Shown: piece after piece, positions 27,907-41,245 of the stretch
Position numbering within the stretch: position 1 is the stretch's first letter
How the letters are laid out: every line of letters begins with the position of its first letter
DNA from: Fructilactobacillus carniphilus
GTDB lineage: Bacteria; Bacillota; Bacilli; Lactobacillales; Lactobacillaceae
Assembly: GCF_024029675.1 (NCBI RefSeq)
Contig: NZ_CP097121.1
Location: 1,302,001-1,366,000, forward strand
Length of the DNA stretch: 64,000 nucleotides
Direction of reading: 5' to 3'
Program-made: the position numbers and the translations under genes
The notes under the pieces: model-generated
Database searches by the model: none
What the model was told of the DNA's origin: nothing
Seen by the model: the letters and a program-made list of their open reading frames with translations, nothing else

Positions 27907-29400
27907 ATGAAGCAAAAAGTAAGTGTTATTGGAGCCGGTGTCGGTGGGTTAACGGCCGCTTTGAAGCTCCAATCTCAAGGATATGAAGTTACGATCTTTG
28001 AAAAGAACCACCAAGTGGGTGGAAAAATGAATCGTTTAGAAGTAGACGGTTATCGGTTTGACATGGGTCCGACGATTGTGATGATGCCTGACATTTATCG
28101 CAAGCCCTTTTTAGAATCCGGGGTAGATCCGGATGATTACTTCACGATGCAACGAGTCGATCCCTTTATGACCGTTGAAATTGCAAAGCAACGATATCCG
28201 ATTTCTAGTGATTTAGTGCGCCTAACCCAGCTGTTTGAGGGGAGCAGTGACGCCGATATGGCGGGGTTCCTTAATTATTTAGCGGATATTTATCAAAAGT
28301 ATCTAAACGCAAAGGATAATTTTATTTACAAGAGTTTTCGCACGCCCCGCGACTTCTTTAATTGGAAGACCTTAAAACAGGCGTTGCAATTAAAAACCTT
28401 TTCCTCGTCCTATCACGACATGCAAAAGTTTATTCCCAACCAGCAACTGCAGTATTTATTATCATTTCAAACCCTGTATATTGGGATTTCTCCCTTTAGC
28501 GGGCCATCGATTTATAACATTATTCCGATGATCGAGTTGCTCTATGGGGTTTGGTACATTGATGGGGGAATGTATCAGTATGCCTTGGCACTTCAGCGCC
28601 GCTTTACCGAGCTTGGGGGTACAATTAAACTGAATCAACCGGTGGAAGCAATTGAAACGAACCGGAGTCAGGTCACTGGAATCAAAGTGGCTGGACAAAC
28701 GCTGGCAAGTGATGCAGTTGTTGTCAATGCGGATTATCCGTATGCCGTAGAACATTTATTGGACCAGTCAGCTCAACGCTTGGAACGGATTAGCGAGAAA
28801 GAAGTTAATCAAAAAATGCAGTACTCAATGTCGTGTTTGCTGTTATATCTAGGAGTAGATTGTCAGTACGAACAATTAGGAGTACATACGATTAAAATGG
28901 CTACTGATTTTAAACGTAATCTAACGGAAATTGAAACAGGCGTTTTGCCTAACGATCCTTCGTATTATTTATATAATCCTAGTGCCATTGATGCTTCGGT
29001 GGCACCAGCGGGAGCTTCGGCGCTTTACGTTTTGGTTCCGGTGGCTAATTTACAGCAACAACAACTCAGTGAAACAGAGGTGCAAGATTACGTGCCAAAG
29101 ATTTTGCGGCGGATGGAAACTGATTTTGGATTGACTGATTTACAAAAGTGGATTCAAGTCCAACGCGTTTTTACGCCGAGTGATTTTAAGGAGTTCTATA
29201 ACAGTAAGTACGGAACTGCCTTTGGGCTGAAGCCCACCCTGCTGCAGAGTAACTATTTTCGGCCTCACAATAAGGCCCGTAAGATTCAGGGCTTATACTT
29301 TGCGGGAGCTAGTACTCATCCGGGCGCGGGAGTTCCCATCGTGGTTACGAGTGGAGAACTAGCTGCTCAGGAACTAGAGAAAGATCTGTCTAATGAATAG
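27907..29400 (+). CDS. crtN: Dehydrosqualene desaturase (CrtN)
   Basis: A 497-residue FAD-dependent phytoene-desaturase-type enzyme. The Rossmann motif V-I-G-A-G-V-G-G-L-T-A-A-L-K is at residues 6-19, followed by F-E-K-N-H-Q-V-G-G-K-M and F-D-M-G-P-T-I; the C-terminus has the carotenoid desaturase signature G-L-Y-F-A-G-A-S-T-H-P-G-A-G-V-P-I-V. Paired with CrtM it converts 4,4'-diapophytoene to diaponeurosporene, the yellow C30 pigment of some lactobacilli. TAAGGAG precedes the ATG. It overlaps crtM by 8 bases. The operon lies between the two rRNA operons. Confidence 0.95.
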   Translation: MKQKVSVIGAGVGGLTAALKLQSQGYEVTIFEKNHQVGGKMNRLEVDGYRFDMGPTIVMMPDIYRKPFLESGVDPDDYFTMQRVDPFMTVEIAKQRYPISSDLVRLTQLFEGSSDADMAGFLNYLADIYQKYLNAKDNFIYKSFRTPRDFFNWKTLKQALQLKTFSSSYHDMQKFIPNQQLQYLLSFQTLYIGISPFSGPSIYNIIPMIELLYGVWYIDGGMYQYALALQRRFTELGGTIKLNQPVEAIETNRSQVTGIKVAGQTLASDAVVVNADYPYAVEHLLDQSAQRLERISEKEVNQKMQYSMSCLLLYLGVDCQYEQLGVHTIKMATDFKRNLTEIETGVLPNDPSYYLYNPSAIDASVAPAGASALYVLVPVANLQQQQLSETEVQDYVPKILRRMETDFGLTDLQKWIQVQRVFTPSDFKEFYNSKYGTAFGLKPTLLQSNYFRPHNKARKIQGLYFAGASTHPGAGVPIVVTSGELAAQELEKDLSNE

Positions 29401-30262
29401 GGCACAACGCTTGGCCCCTTATCTAGCCGGAATGGCAGCCAGCGAACTAATGATTAAGCAAAATTCAACGACCTTTTACTTTGCATTTTCACGCTTGCCC
29501 AAGTATCAGTCGTTGAGTATCTTTGTTTTGTATTCCTTTTTGCGACAACTTGATGACGCGGCAGATCAGCAGGATGCCCAGGAATTTAAACGGTTATGCC
29601 AGGAGTGGGACGACGTCAAGGCTGGCAAGCCCCAGTCCCAGTTGGGCATGAACCTCGCCATTGTTTTTGAAACTTTTCAGATTTCGTTTCAACTGATGGA
29701 TGAGATGATTGCTGGACAAAGGGCAGATTTGCGGCAGCAACGGATCCAGACGATGACAGATTTACGCAATTATTGTTATCAGGTTGCCGGAACGGTGGGC
29801 TTAATGTTAATGGCCGTTTTACGGGAAGAATCGTTGCAACCGGCAGAAAAAAAGGCCGTTATCCGCGTGGGTGTTGCGATGCAGTTAACGAACATTCTGC
29901 GGGACGTACGGGCGGATTATCTTCGCCATTATCTTTATTTGCCCCAATCATTGCTTATGGCTGCGCAAATAGACCTACAGTTTTTGCGGCAACCAGCATT
30001 AGGAATTCCTGCTGCCTTTTCCGACTTGGTTAAAAGAATTGGAAGAATTGCTTTTTCTGATTATCAATGCGGTCCAACGGTGATTGCTTTAGTCCCAGAA
30101 CGGCAAGCTCGGTTGGCCTTAGCACTAGCAATTGAGGGATACCAGGCTATTTTGAAAAAGCTCCGCCGAAGAGATTACAACGTTTTGCGGGGCCGAGTAG
30201 TGGTTAGTAAGTATTATAAATTGTGGCTCCTAATTAAATTAAAAATTAGTTATTCAATCTAA
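29393..30262 (+). CDS. crtM: Dehydrosqualene synthase (CrtM)
   Basis: A 289-residue squalene/phytoene synthase family enzyme that joins two farnesyl diphosphates to 4,4'-diapophytoene. The first Asp-rich motif is D-D-A-A-D near residue 55 and the second is N-I-L-R-D-V-R-A-D near 165; both bind Mg-diphosphate. The N-terminal S-T-T-F-Y-F-A-F motif is typical. It overlaps the crtN end by 8 bases. Substrate length (C15) is inferred from pairing with CrtN and from the family in lactic acid bacteria. Confidence 0.94.
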   Translation: MNRAQRLAPYLAGMAASELMIKQNSTTFYFAFSRLPKYQSLSIFVLYSFLRQLDDAADQQDAQEFKRLCQEWDDVKAGKPQSQLGMNLAIVFETFQISFQLMDEMIAGQRADLRQQRIQTMTDLRNYCYQVAGTVGLMLMAVLREESLQPAEKKAVIRVGVAMQLTNILRDVRADYLRHYLYLPQSLLMAAQIDLQFLRQPALGIPAAFSDLVKRIGRIAFSDYQCGPTVIALVPERQARLALALAIEGYQAILKKLRRRDYNVLRGRVVVSKYYKLWLLIKLKISYSI

Positions 30263-30306
30263 AAAAGATTCGAAGCTACCACCAATAGCTCCGGATCTTT
30301 CTTTAT
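30263..30306. terminator. Bidirectional terminator between crtM and folT
   Basis: AAAGATTCGAAGCTA and TAGCTCCGGATCTTT form an imperfect 15-bp stem with a CCACCAA loop, A-rich on one side and T-rich on the other, between convergent genes. Confidence 0.7.
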
Positions 30307-30839
30307 TTAAAAATGGTTGGTTTTAAGTTTTGAATGGTTCGATTATTCAGGACCCAATATAACAAGACCGTTTGAATCGGGAAAGAAATTAAGTTTTTCC
30401 CGAGCCGAACCCCGAAGAAATAGGAAAACGGGGTGTGGGCAATAATTGACACCCACCACGAATTCAAAATTAGGTTAATGAAGACAGTAATCAGAGCAAC
30501 GACGATGATGACGCGGGGCCAACTAATCCGTTTTTGCTGAAAAAAGCCAATACTGTAAATTAAACTAACTAGAATCGCGGAAAGGGCAAACCCCGGAAAA
30601 TAAGGTTGCCCGCTAAAGAGGGTTGAGATGAAATCAACAATTACAGCAACCCCGGTGGACCAGAACGGCCCGTACCATTTGGCGATTAAGGCAATTACAA
30701 TAAAGGTAAAGGAGAATTGTACGCTACTACTTCCAATTACAAAGCGACCAACGATAATTTCGATCGCCATTAGAATGGCAAGGTAGGTCATTCCCTTTAA
30801 ACTGAGAGGACGGAGTCCCCACTTCCGTAAAAAATTCAA
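30303..30839 (-). CDS. folT: Folate ECF transporter S component (FolT)
   Basis: A 178-residue, six-helix membrane protein of the FolT family, which binds folates and docks on the shared ECF module. The signature V-G-R-F-V-I-G-S-S-S-V-Q-F-S-F-T-F-I (near residues 30-47) and the R-L-G-K-N-L-I-S-F-P segment near the C-terminus fit FolT. The start codon is TTG (30839), with AGGAG 8 to 9 bases upstream; no ATG gives a better frame. A THF riboswitch immediately upstream on the same strand independently supports folate transport. Confidence 0.9.
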   Translation of the reverse strand: MNFLRKWGLRPLSLKGMTYLAILMAIEIIVGRFVIGSSSVQFSFTFIVIALIAKWYGPFWSTGVAVIVDFISTLFSGQPYFPGFALSAILVSLIYSIGFFQQKRISWPRVIIVVALITVFINLILNSWWVSIIAHTPFSYFFGVRLGKNLISFPIQTVLLYWVLNNRTIQNLKPTIFK

Positions 30840-30883
30840 TTTGACATCTCCTGACTGGAGCTGCCACCAAATGGTGAGGTTAG

Positions 30884-30976
30884 TGGCGAATGCGGAAATA
30901 ACATCGCAAGCAGTCTGCTTTTCGTCCAGCGTTCACATTCCGTTCCGCTGGCACTTAACGCGTTAAATCCTACTCC
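30884..30976 (-). promoter_or_regulatory. Tetrahydrofolate (THF) riboswitch
   Basis: Read on the minus strand: GGAG, then CGCGTTAAGTGCC, P3 (CCAGC with GCTGG) enclosing GGAACGGAATGTGAAC, then ACGAA, P4 (AAGCA with TGCTT), and TTTCCGC. These are the conserved elements of the THF-I aptamer (RF01831). It lies between a putative promoter and folT. A CTCC at 30857-30860 can pair either with the GGAG of the 5' strand or with the folT Shine-Dalgarno (AGGAG), suggesting translational control; that detail is inference. Confidence 0.92.
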
Positions 30977-31060
30977 AAAAAATTTTAGTTGTACTAAAAC
31001 AGTACTTTTTTAATATACCATAATTCAGTTAGTTAGGGTGTGAAGGGGAAATTAAAATAA

Positions 31061-31363
31061 TTTGACTTAATTTGACCAAGGTGGTTGACGTGGGCTGCTT
31101 AGCCTGATATAGTAATTCCTGTTGCTAATTAAGCAATCAATGTCGTTTTAATTAATCAAATTAATTTCTTGACTTGATTGACTAAAACGTGCTATGATAA
31201 TTGAGTTGTCAAGTAATTGATGACTGAGTAGTTCTTTGAAAACTGAACAAGATTTTGATTACAAAAAGTGTAAGGAATTTTTAAACTAGCGTTTAAAAAT
31301 TAAACATTTGCGAAGTCAATTCGCTTAAAGAAACAAATAAAGTAGAGCTAGTAAAGTTCTCAT
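31061..31363 (+). promoter_or_regulatory. rrn operon B promoter/leader region
   Basis: Same design as operon A: P1 TTGACG at 31085 with TATAGT at 31108 (17-base spacer), P2 TTGACT at 31169 with TATGAT at 31193 (18-base spacer), then boxA. Base differences from A occur near 31081, in the P2 spacer, just after the P2 -10, and as small indels in the leader before 16S. Homology with copy A begins about 30 bases before P1. Confidence 0.85.
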
Positions 31364-36069
<4,706 letters not shown>

Positions 36070-36139
36070 GGAAAAGCAGAATGGAAACTCAGCAGGAAAT
36101 AATATTAGCTAGTTTTGAGGGAACGAAGTTCACTCAGAG

Positions 36140-36256
36140 TGTGGTGGCGATAGCCTAAAGGATACACCTGTTCCCATGCCGAACACAGCAGTTAAGCTTT
36201 AGCACGCCAAAAGTAGTTGGGGGATCGCCCCCTGCGAGGATAGGACGTTGCCACGC
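36140..36256 (+). rRNA. rrfB: 5S ribosomal RNA, copy B
   Basis: 117 bases, apparently identical to copy A, 70 bases after the 23S. The operon ends at a terminator and carries no tRNA genes. Confidence 0.97.
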
Positions 36257-36261
36257 GCAGT

Positions 36262-36300
36262 AAAGGCACTTTCGAAGCAATTCGAAGGTGTCTTTTTTTG
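36262..36300 (+). terminator. rrn operon B terminator
   Basis: AAAGGCACTTTCGAA with TTCGAAGGTGTCTTT, a GCAA loop and a T run; one base different from operon A, giving a slightly better stem. Confidence 0.9.
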
Positions 36301-36360
36301 TGCATTAAATTAACTAAAACACGATCAACTGTCTGTTGAAAGAAATAATTAAAAAAAAGA

Positions 36361-36388
36361 TTTACATAACAATTCAAAACAGTATAAT
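36361..36388 (+). promoter_or_regulatory. Promoter of the MFS gene
   Basis: TTTACA and TATAAT separated by 16 bases, about 60 bases before the MFS start. Confidence 0.55.
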
Positions 36389-36451
36389 GGGGCAATATAT
36401 CTATGCCACTTAAACAACCATGGTCAGTTCCATTCCAGTAGGAGGTTCTGC

Positions 36452-37663
36452 ATGAAAAAATTTCACCAACATCCCAATCTAGTGAAGTTAGTCCTCGGAC
36501 AATCCTTCTTACTAATTGCATTTAGTACCTACACAACCGTCCTACTCTACTTGCTAGTCCAACGCTACCATGCTATTGCTCATACGTTAGCTATTTTCGG
36601 TGTTCTAGCCGCTTTGCCGCCCGCCCTGATGATTCTATTATCACCCTGGTTAGCACATCTGAAAAATAACAAGCGTATGTTGATTATCCTGCAACTAATG
36701 GCGACCGTCTCGTTATTTGGAGGTAGCTTTTGTTTGCTGGAAAAAGCTAATTTAGGCATAATTGGGAGTTTATATTTCTTCCTGAGTTTAGTTAATACCA
36801 TTTCGGGATCCGTCGAAGTTGGTTTTATCCCCGTTGTTTTTCAGGAAAACGAAGCGGAAATTGAAAAATCGGTGGATTTTCAATATTTTATGAGTACGGG
36901 AATAACCATCGTTACCAGTCTTCTTAGCTCTGCGATTTTATTGCTTCCGAATGGAAGTAAGGGACTTCTCATTGCCAGCCTAGTTAGCGCCCCCATCGGG
37001 ATTATCTTTTACAATCTGATTAGTTATGATGCGAGTTTTCAACTTCAGAATAGTGCACCGGAAACTAGCCCTAAAACGGAACGTTCCTATCTCCGGCAAA
37101 TGTTAGCAGATTTATACCAGTTTACCCACACGATGCCAGCCTTTTTAATTATCTTGTTTGAAGCTATTTTGGGCGGGATTACCGGCCTGTTATTCGAATT
37201 ATTACCGTTAACTATGAAAGAGTTAGGACTAGCAGTTGCTTTATTTTCGGCCGTCGGTGCTGTCCAAAAAGCCGGTGATTTAATCGGGGGCGCAGTGGCC
37301 CCGTTTGTAAAATGGCAAGCGACGACCTTTTTTGTCGTGGATTACTTGGTATCTGGTAGTTGTCTAATTGGCTTTACGTTACCCGTTCCGAACGTGGTAC
37401 GCTTAGGGTTGTTGCTAATTGCGGGGATTGGGATGGGCATGTCTGGCAATGTGTTTGAAAAACTAATGTACCGGTCCTTTAACGTTGGCAACATTTCTGC
37501 GATGCATGCGCTAGCCATTTCCACGTTCGCCTTCTGCTCGGTTACGAGTTACCTAGCTGCTTGGATCAAAGTCGATACTCCAGTTTTGTGGCAGGGATCC
37601 GGAAGTCTAACCATCATTTTTGGACTAGTCATCATGACTTTTCTAATCAAAAGCAAAAGATAA
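36452..37663 (+). CDS. MFS transporter, 12-TM
   Basis: A 403-residue major facilitator with about 12 hydrophobic helices in two halves split by a polar loop near residues 195-215 (S-A-P-E-T-S-P-K-T-E). The overall form resembles the MefA/tetracycline-like MFS_1 exporters, but motif A is weak (W-L-A-H-L-K-N-N-K-R) and I cannot assign a substrate. GGAGG lies 7 bases before the ATG. It is a single gene between rrn operon B and the convergent men operon, bounded by a strong terminator. Confidence 0.75.
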   Translation: MKKFHQHPNLVKLVLGQSFLLIAFSTYTTVLLYLLVQRYHAIAHTLAIFGVLAALPPALMILLSPWLAHLKNNKRMLIILQLMATVSLFGGSFCLLEKANLGIIGSLYFFLSLVNTISGSVEVGFIPVVFQENEAEIEKSVDFQYFMSTGITIVTSLLSSAILLLPNGSKGLLIASLVSAPIGIIFYNLISYDASFQLQNSAPETSPKTERSYLRQMLADLYQFTHTMPAFLIILFEAILGGITGLLFELLPLTMKELGLAVALFSAVGAVQKAGDLIGGAVAPFVKWQATTFFVVDYLVSGSCLIGFTLPVPNVVRLGLLLIAGIGMGMSGNVFEKLMYRSFNVGNISAMHALAISTFAFCSVTSYLAAWIKVDTPVLWQGSGSLTIIFGLVIMTFLIKSKR

Positions 37664-37666
37664 GCA

Positions 37667-37703
37667 AACCGACCCCAGCTTTTCCAAGCTGAGGTCGGTT
37701 TTT
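37667..37703. terminator. Terminator between MFS gene and menC
   Basis: AACCGACCCCAGCTT and AAGCTGAGGTCGGTT form a 15-bp stem with one mismatch and a TTCC loop, followed by TTTT on the plus strand. It probably serves both convergent genes. Confidence 0.88.
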
Positions 37704-37704
37704 G

Positions 37705-38820
37705 TTAGTTAAATGTAATGTTTGCACCAGTTTGTAATTGATTAATGGCATCCCAATTCAGGGTAACTCCGATTCCGGAGCCAGTGGGAACCGGCAAGGA
37801 TCCGTTCGTGACGGTAAAGGATTCGTTAATCGGTTCTAGCTCAAAATAATGATTGCTATCTGAAATGTCCGCCGGGAAAATTGGTTGCGGGAGTTGTGCC
37901 GCTAAGGCTAAATCAACCGCACGGCCAAGGCCACTGCCGAGCATGCCCCCAATCCACGGCAAGTATGGAGTGTTAGTAATGTACTGAATAGCCTGCATGG
38001 TCGGCGTAATCCCACCGAGTTTGCTGGGTTTAAGTGTAAAGGCCGCGGCACTTTGCGCGCGCACCGCGTTTTGAATGTCCGTCAACGAATTGATACTTTC
38101 GTCCAAGCTAATTTTCAACTGCGGTAGTTGAGCCTGAACGCTAGCATATTCCGCTAAACTGGCGTCATGGAAGGGTTCTTCAATCATACTCAAACCAGCG
38201 GCTTCTAATTCTGTTAGGGCAGCAACGGTTTGATTAGAAACAGGCCACGCTGCATTCGGATCAAACGAAATTAACTGATGAGGAAACGCAATTTGGAGCT
38301 TTTTAATTAACCGCTGCGCCACCGCTAGATTATCCGTTTTAATTTTTAATCGTTGGTAACCAGCCTGCAACTCTTCGTCAGCTAGCCGAATGGTGCGCTG
38401 ATCTTTAGCTTGAATCCCTAAAGCCACGCTGACTGGGACCGTGGCAGCGGGTTGACCCAGTAACTGGGCAAGCGGTTGGTGGACTAACTTTCCGTATGCA
38501 TCCCACAATGCCATTTCCACTCCCGCCCGCGCAAAGGAAGTGAAGCGGGTTAGTTGGCGTTGTAAATCCGTGGGAGTTTGCCAGCTACGCTTGATTAGGG
38601 CCGGCAGACCGTCCTGTAATTCGGCTAGGGCAATTGCTTGGGATTGCGGCGCATAACTTGAGTCGGCAAAGGCCTGAACTTCACCATAACCAGTAATTCC
38701 ATTGCTCATTTTCATTTCGACCAAAAGGAGCGGGCGCTCTGCAGTTGTTCCGTGATTGGTGCGAAACGCCTCCTTTAAACGGATGGTTAAGGGAATTAAG
38801 GTAATTTGATTAATTTTCAT
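37705..38820 (-). CDS. menC: o-Succinylbenzoate synthase (MenC)
   Basis: A 371-residue enolase-superfamily enzyme that dehydrates SHCHC to o-succinylbenzoate. The K-x-K motif is L-K-I-K-T-D near residue 163, the metal ligands are in S-F-D-P-N-A-A-W, M-I-E-E-P-F and S-L-D-E-S-I, and the second catalytic Lys is in L-K-P-S-K-L-G-G. The family also holds N-acylamino acid racemases; the operon (menF-D-H-C) settles the call. The start overlaps the menH stop in ATGA, a translational coupling signal. Confidence 0.92.
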   Translation of the reverse strand: MKINQITLIPLTIRLKEAFRTNHGTTAERPLLLVEMKMSNGITGYGEVQAFADSSYAPQSQAIALAELQDGLPALIKRSWQTPTDLQRQLTRFTSFARAGVEMALWDAYGKLVHQPLAQLLGQPAATVPVSVALGIQAKDQRTIRLADEELQAGYQRLKIKTDNLAVAQRLIKKLQIAFPHQLISFDPNAAWPVSNQTVAALTELEAAGLSMIEEPFHDASLAEYASVQAQLPQLKISLDESINSLTDIQNAVRAQSAAAFTLKPSKLGGITPTMQAIQYITNTPYLPWIGGMLGSGLGRAVDLALAAQLPQPIFPADISDSNHYFELEPINESFTVTNGSLPVPTGSGIGVTLNWDAINQLQTGANITFN

Positions 38821-39629
38821 GGAGTGCCCCCTTCACTGAAATGGTTCAACACTGCTTGATATTGTTGTGGTTGTTCAAAGTGGACGTTATGCCCGGTAGC
38901 TGGGAAGATAATTTGAGTCGCCGTCGGCATGGATGCCACCATTTGGCGGCCAATGTTGGTAAATTTATGGTCCAATTCACCAGTAATGATAGTAGTTTTA
39001 GGCGTTAATTGCGAAAGATTTGGCCACTGGTTCGGCATGGTTCCGGTCCCAAAGTAGCGCAATGAGTTAGCCATGTTGATAGGCTGATGTGCCATCCGCA
39101 TGGCGTGCATCCGCTGTTGTTGTGATAATGGAACTACTTGTTGGCTGTGAAACAATGGTAATTGTTCCCAATGATCTACAAAAGCAGCTAACCCAGTCGC
39201 TTCAATTTGAGTTGCCCGTGCCGTATCCGCTTGCTGTCGTTCTTGCCGTGCCAGCGGATCTGCCAATCCGGGCGTGCCACTTTCTAGGATTAGATGCTGA
39301 ATTAACTGGGGTGCCGTTACCGCGAGACAAAGGGCCAAGCGGGCTCCCATTGAATAACCAACGATGTTAACTGGTTGCAAAGCTAACTGGGTAATTAAAC
39401 TCTGGAGGGATGCTACTTGTTGGTCCGCCTTAAATCCTGCAGCCGGAACCATCAGATCGTGCGCTCCAAACCCATAAAGGGTGACGTAGACGCAGGTTCC
39501 TTTCGGATGAATGGCCTGAAAATCACTCTGGTTGCCTAAAAAGCCGTGGAAAAAGAGCCAGTACGGGGCGCCGTTTCCTGTAATGGTAACGTGATAGTCA
39601 TAGCCAGCAACGTTGATGGTAGTTTGCAT
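38817..39629 (-). CDS. menH: SHCHC synthase (MenH), alpha/beta hydrolase fold
   Basis: A 270-residue alpha/beta-hydrolase that eliminates pyruvate from SEPHCHC to give SHCHC. Visible parts: F-F-H-G-F-L-G-N near the N-terminus, the nucleophile elbow G-Y-S-M-G-A-R near residue 95, the acid in G-E-L-D-H-K-F, and G-H-N-V-H-F-E-Q-P with the catalytic His. The G-x-S-M-G-x-R elbow is typical of MenH. It overlaps menD by one base (TAATG) and menC by four. Confidence 0.9.
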   Translation of the reverse strand: MQTTINVAGYDYHVTITGNGAPYWLFFHGFLGNQSDFQAIHPKGTCVYVTLYGFGAHDLMVPAAGFKADQQVASLQSLITQLALQPVNIVGYSMGARLALCLAVTAPQLIQHLILESGTPGLADPLARQERQQADTARATQIEATGLAAFVDHWEQLPLFHSQQVVPLSQQQRMHAMRMAHQPINMANSLRYFGTGTMPNQWPNLSQLTPKTTIITGELDHKFTNIGRQMVASMPTATQIIFPATGHNVHFEQPQQYQAVLNHFSEGGTP

Positions 39630-41245
39630 TAGGCCAAGCCCTCCGGATATTCTGCCGAGAGGTGCGCACGGTTGGCAGGGACTTCAATGATTCGTAAGCC
39701 TTCCCATGGTTCCTGGACTAGCCGTTGGAAAGCCGATACAGTAGTAACCTGGTGGTATTGTGCATTTACGAACGCTGCGGCTGCCTTTAGATTGAGCGCT
39801 TGCGGGGTGCCAAAGAGTTGCTCGAAATAAGGCGCTTCGGCCTGTGGTAATAGGGAGAAAATGCCGCCACCATCGTTGTTTACCACCACAATAGTTAGGT
39901 GGGCATTAGTTTGGCGGGCTAACTGCAAACCGGTTAGGTCATGGAAGAAAGCCAGGTCACCGGTAACCAGCCAGGTGGACTGCTGATTAGCCATTCCGAC
40001 CGCACTAGAAATGGTACCGTCAATCCCGTTGGCCCCGCGATTCCCGTGAACCTGCACTGGATGAGCTGGCGCAAAGGCTTGATCAAAATTGCGGACGGTG
40101 AGTGAGTTCGCTAAAAAGAGTTGGTGTTCGGGAGTCAAGTGGGAGAGCAGGCGGGGCAATTCCTGAGCGGTAAGCTGTTTCTGGTCAGCAGCAAGCGTCG
40201 GTTGGAAGGAGTGTTCCCAGTCGGCGCGGTAGTGCGCCGTTCCCTGGATGTCAGTGGTAGCTAACTGTTGCAAAAAGTCAGTGGCCGACAAGTTGTAACT
40301 GGTGTAGGCCCAACGACTGTGATCCTTACCCAGGTAGTCGGCACCAATCTGGATTACCGGAACGTGCTGCTGTTTTAACCATGGCAACAGGCTGGCCGAA
40401 ACTGGAGTGCCACCGAAGCGGAGGACGATTTCGGGTTGCAACTGTTCCGGTAACTTCAAGAGCTGCTGAACCGGAACCGTGGAAGCGCTCCCTCTGACCG
40501 AGCTTAAAACGTCCGCGATGATGGGCGCGTCTAATTGGTCGGCAACTTCTTGTAACAATTGCATTGGCAGCGGGTGATCAGTGGGACCGATGGTAATTAA
40601 GCAACGCTTATGCTCCAATCGTTGGGTTAATTGTGCCAGTGAAGCCGCATCCAATTGCGCAGTAATATGACCAAAGTCCTGCTGAACCACAACGGGCCAA
40701 GGGGTGCCTAATTCGGGCAACAATGGTTTTCTGAGTGGCAGGTTAATTTGCACGGGACCCCGCGGTGCTAACTTAGTTTGGCGCACCAGTTGTTGGACCT
40801 GATAATCAATGTATTCCGTTACGTCTGGCGACTCTTCCTGCACATTAATGGTGAGGGCTTGCTTGACGTTAGTGGTGTACATCCCGGCTTGGGGAATGGT
40901 TTGGGGCGCCCCAATTTCCTGCAGTTCCTGGGGCCGATCGGTGGTTAGCACCACTAAGGGCACGTGAAAACTGTGGGCTTCCGCAATCGCGGGCGCGTAG
41001 TTAGCGGTGGCGGTCCCGGAAGTGGCTACTAGGGCCACCGGTTGGCGACTGGCCTTTGCTAGGCCTAATGCGAAAAAGCCGGCGGAACGTTCGTCCACTG
41101 CGACCGTCAGATTCACGTTTCGTTCGGCGAGGAGGAGTGCCAGCGGGGTGTTACGTGACCCCGGCGAAAGCACAAAGTTCGTTACCCCTTGATTTTCACA
41201 GGCACTAATTAAATGTTTAAGGTTATTGGTCATGACGTTCGTCAT
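39629..41245 (-). CDS. menD: SEPHCHC synthase (MenD), thiamine-diphosphate enzyme
   Basis: A 538-residue MenD that joins 2-oxoglutarate to isochorismate using thiamine diphosphate. N-terminal F-V-L-S-P-G-S-R-N-T-P-L and V-D-E-R-S-A-G-F-F-A-L-G are MenD hallmarks; A-T-S-G-T-A-T-A-N-Y and the ThDP site G-D-L-A-F-F-H-D to V-V-N-N-D-G-G-G-I-F follow. ATG 41245 lies 7 bases after AAAGGAG and overlaps the menF end by 23 bases. ThDP demand links it loosely to the thiamine uptake module elsewhere in the window. Confidence 0.96.
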   Translation of the reverse strand: MTNVMTNNLKHLISACENQGVTNFVLSPGSRNTPLALLLAERNVNLTVAVDERSAGFFALGLAKASRQPVALVATSGTATANYAPAIAEAHSFHVPLVVLTTDRPQELQEIGAPQTIPQAGMYTTNVKQALTINVQEESPDVTEYIDYQVQQLVRQTKLAPRGPVQINLPLRKPLLPELGTPWPVVVQQDFGHITAQLDAASLAQLTQRLEHKRCLITIGPTDHPLPMQLLQEVADQLDAPIIADVLSSVRGSASTVPVQQLLKLPEQLQPEIVLRFGGTPVSASLLPWLKQQHVPVIQIGADYLGKDHSRWAYTSYNLSATDFLQQLATTDIQGTAHYRADWEHSFQPTLAADQKQLTAQELPRLLSHLTPEHQLFLANSLTVRNFDQAFAPAHPVQVHGNRGANGIDGTISSAVGMANQQSTWLVTGDLAFFHDLTGLQLARQTNAHLTIVVVNNDGGGIFSLLPQAEAPYFEQLFGTPQALNLKAAAAFVNAQYHQVTTVSAFQRLVQEPWEGLRIIEVPANRAHLSAEYPEGLA

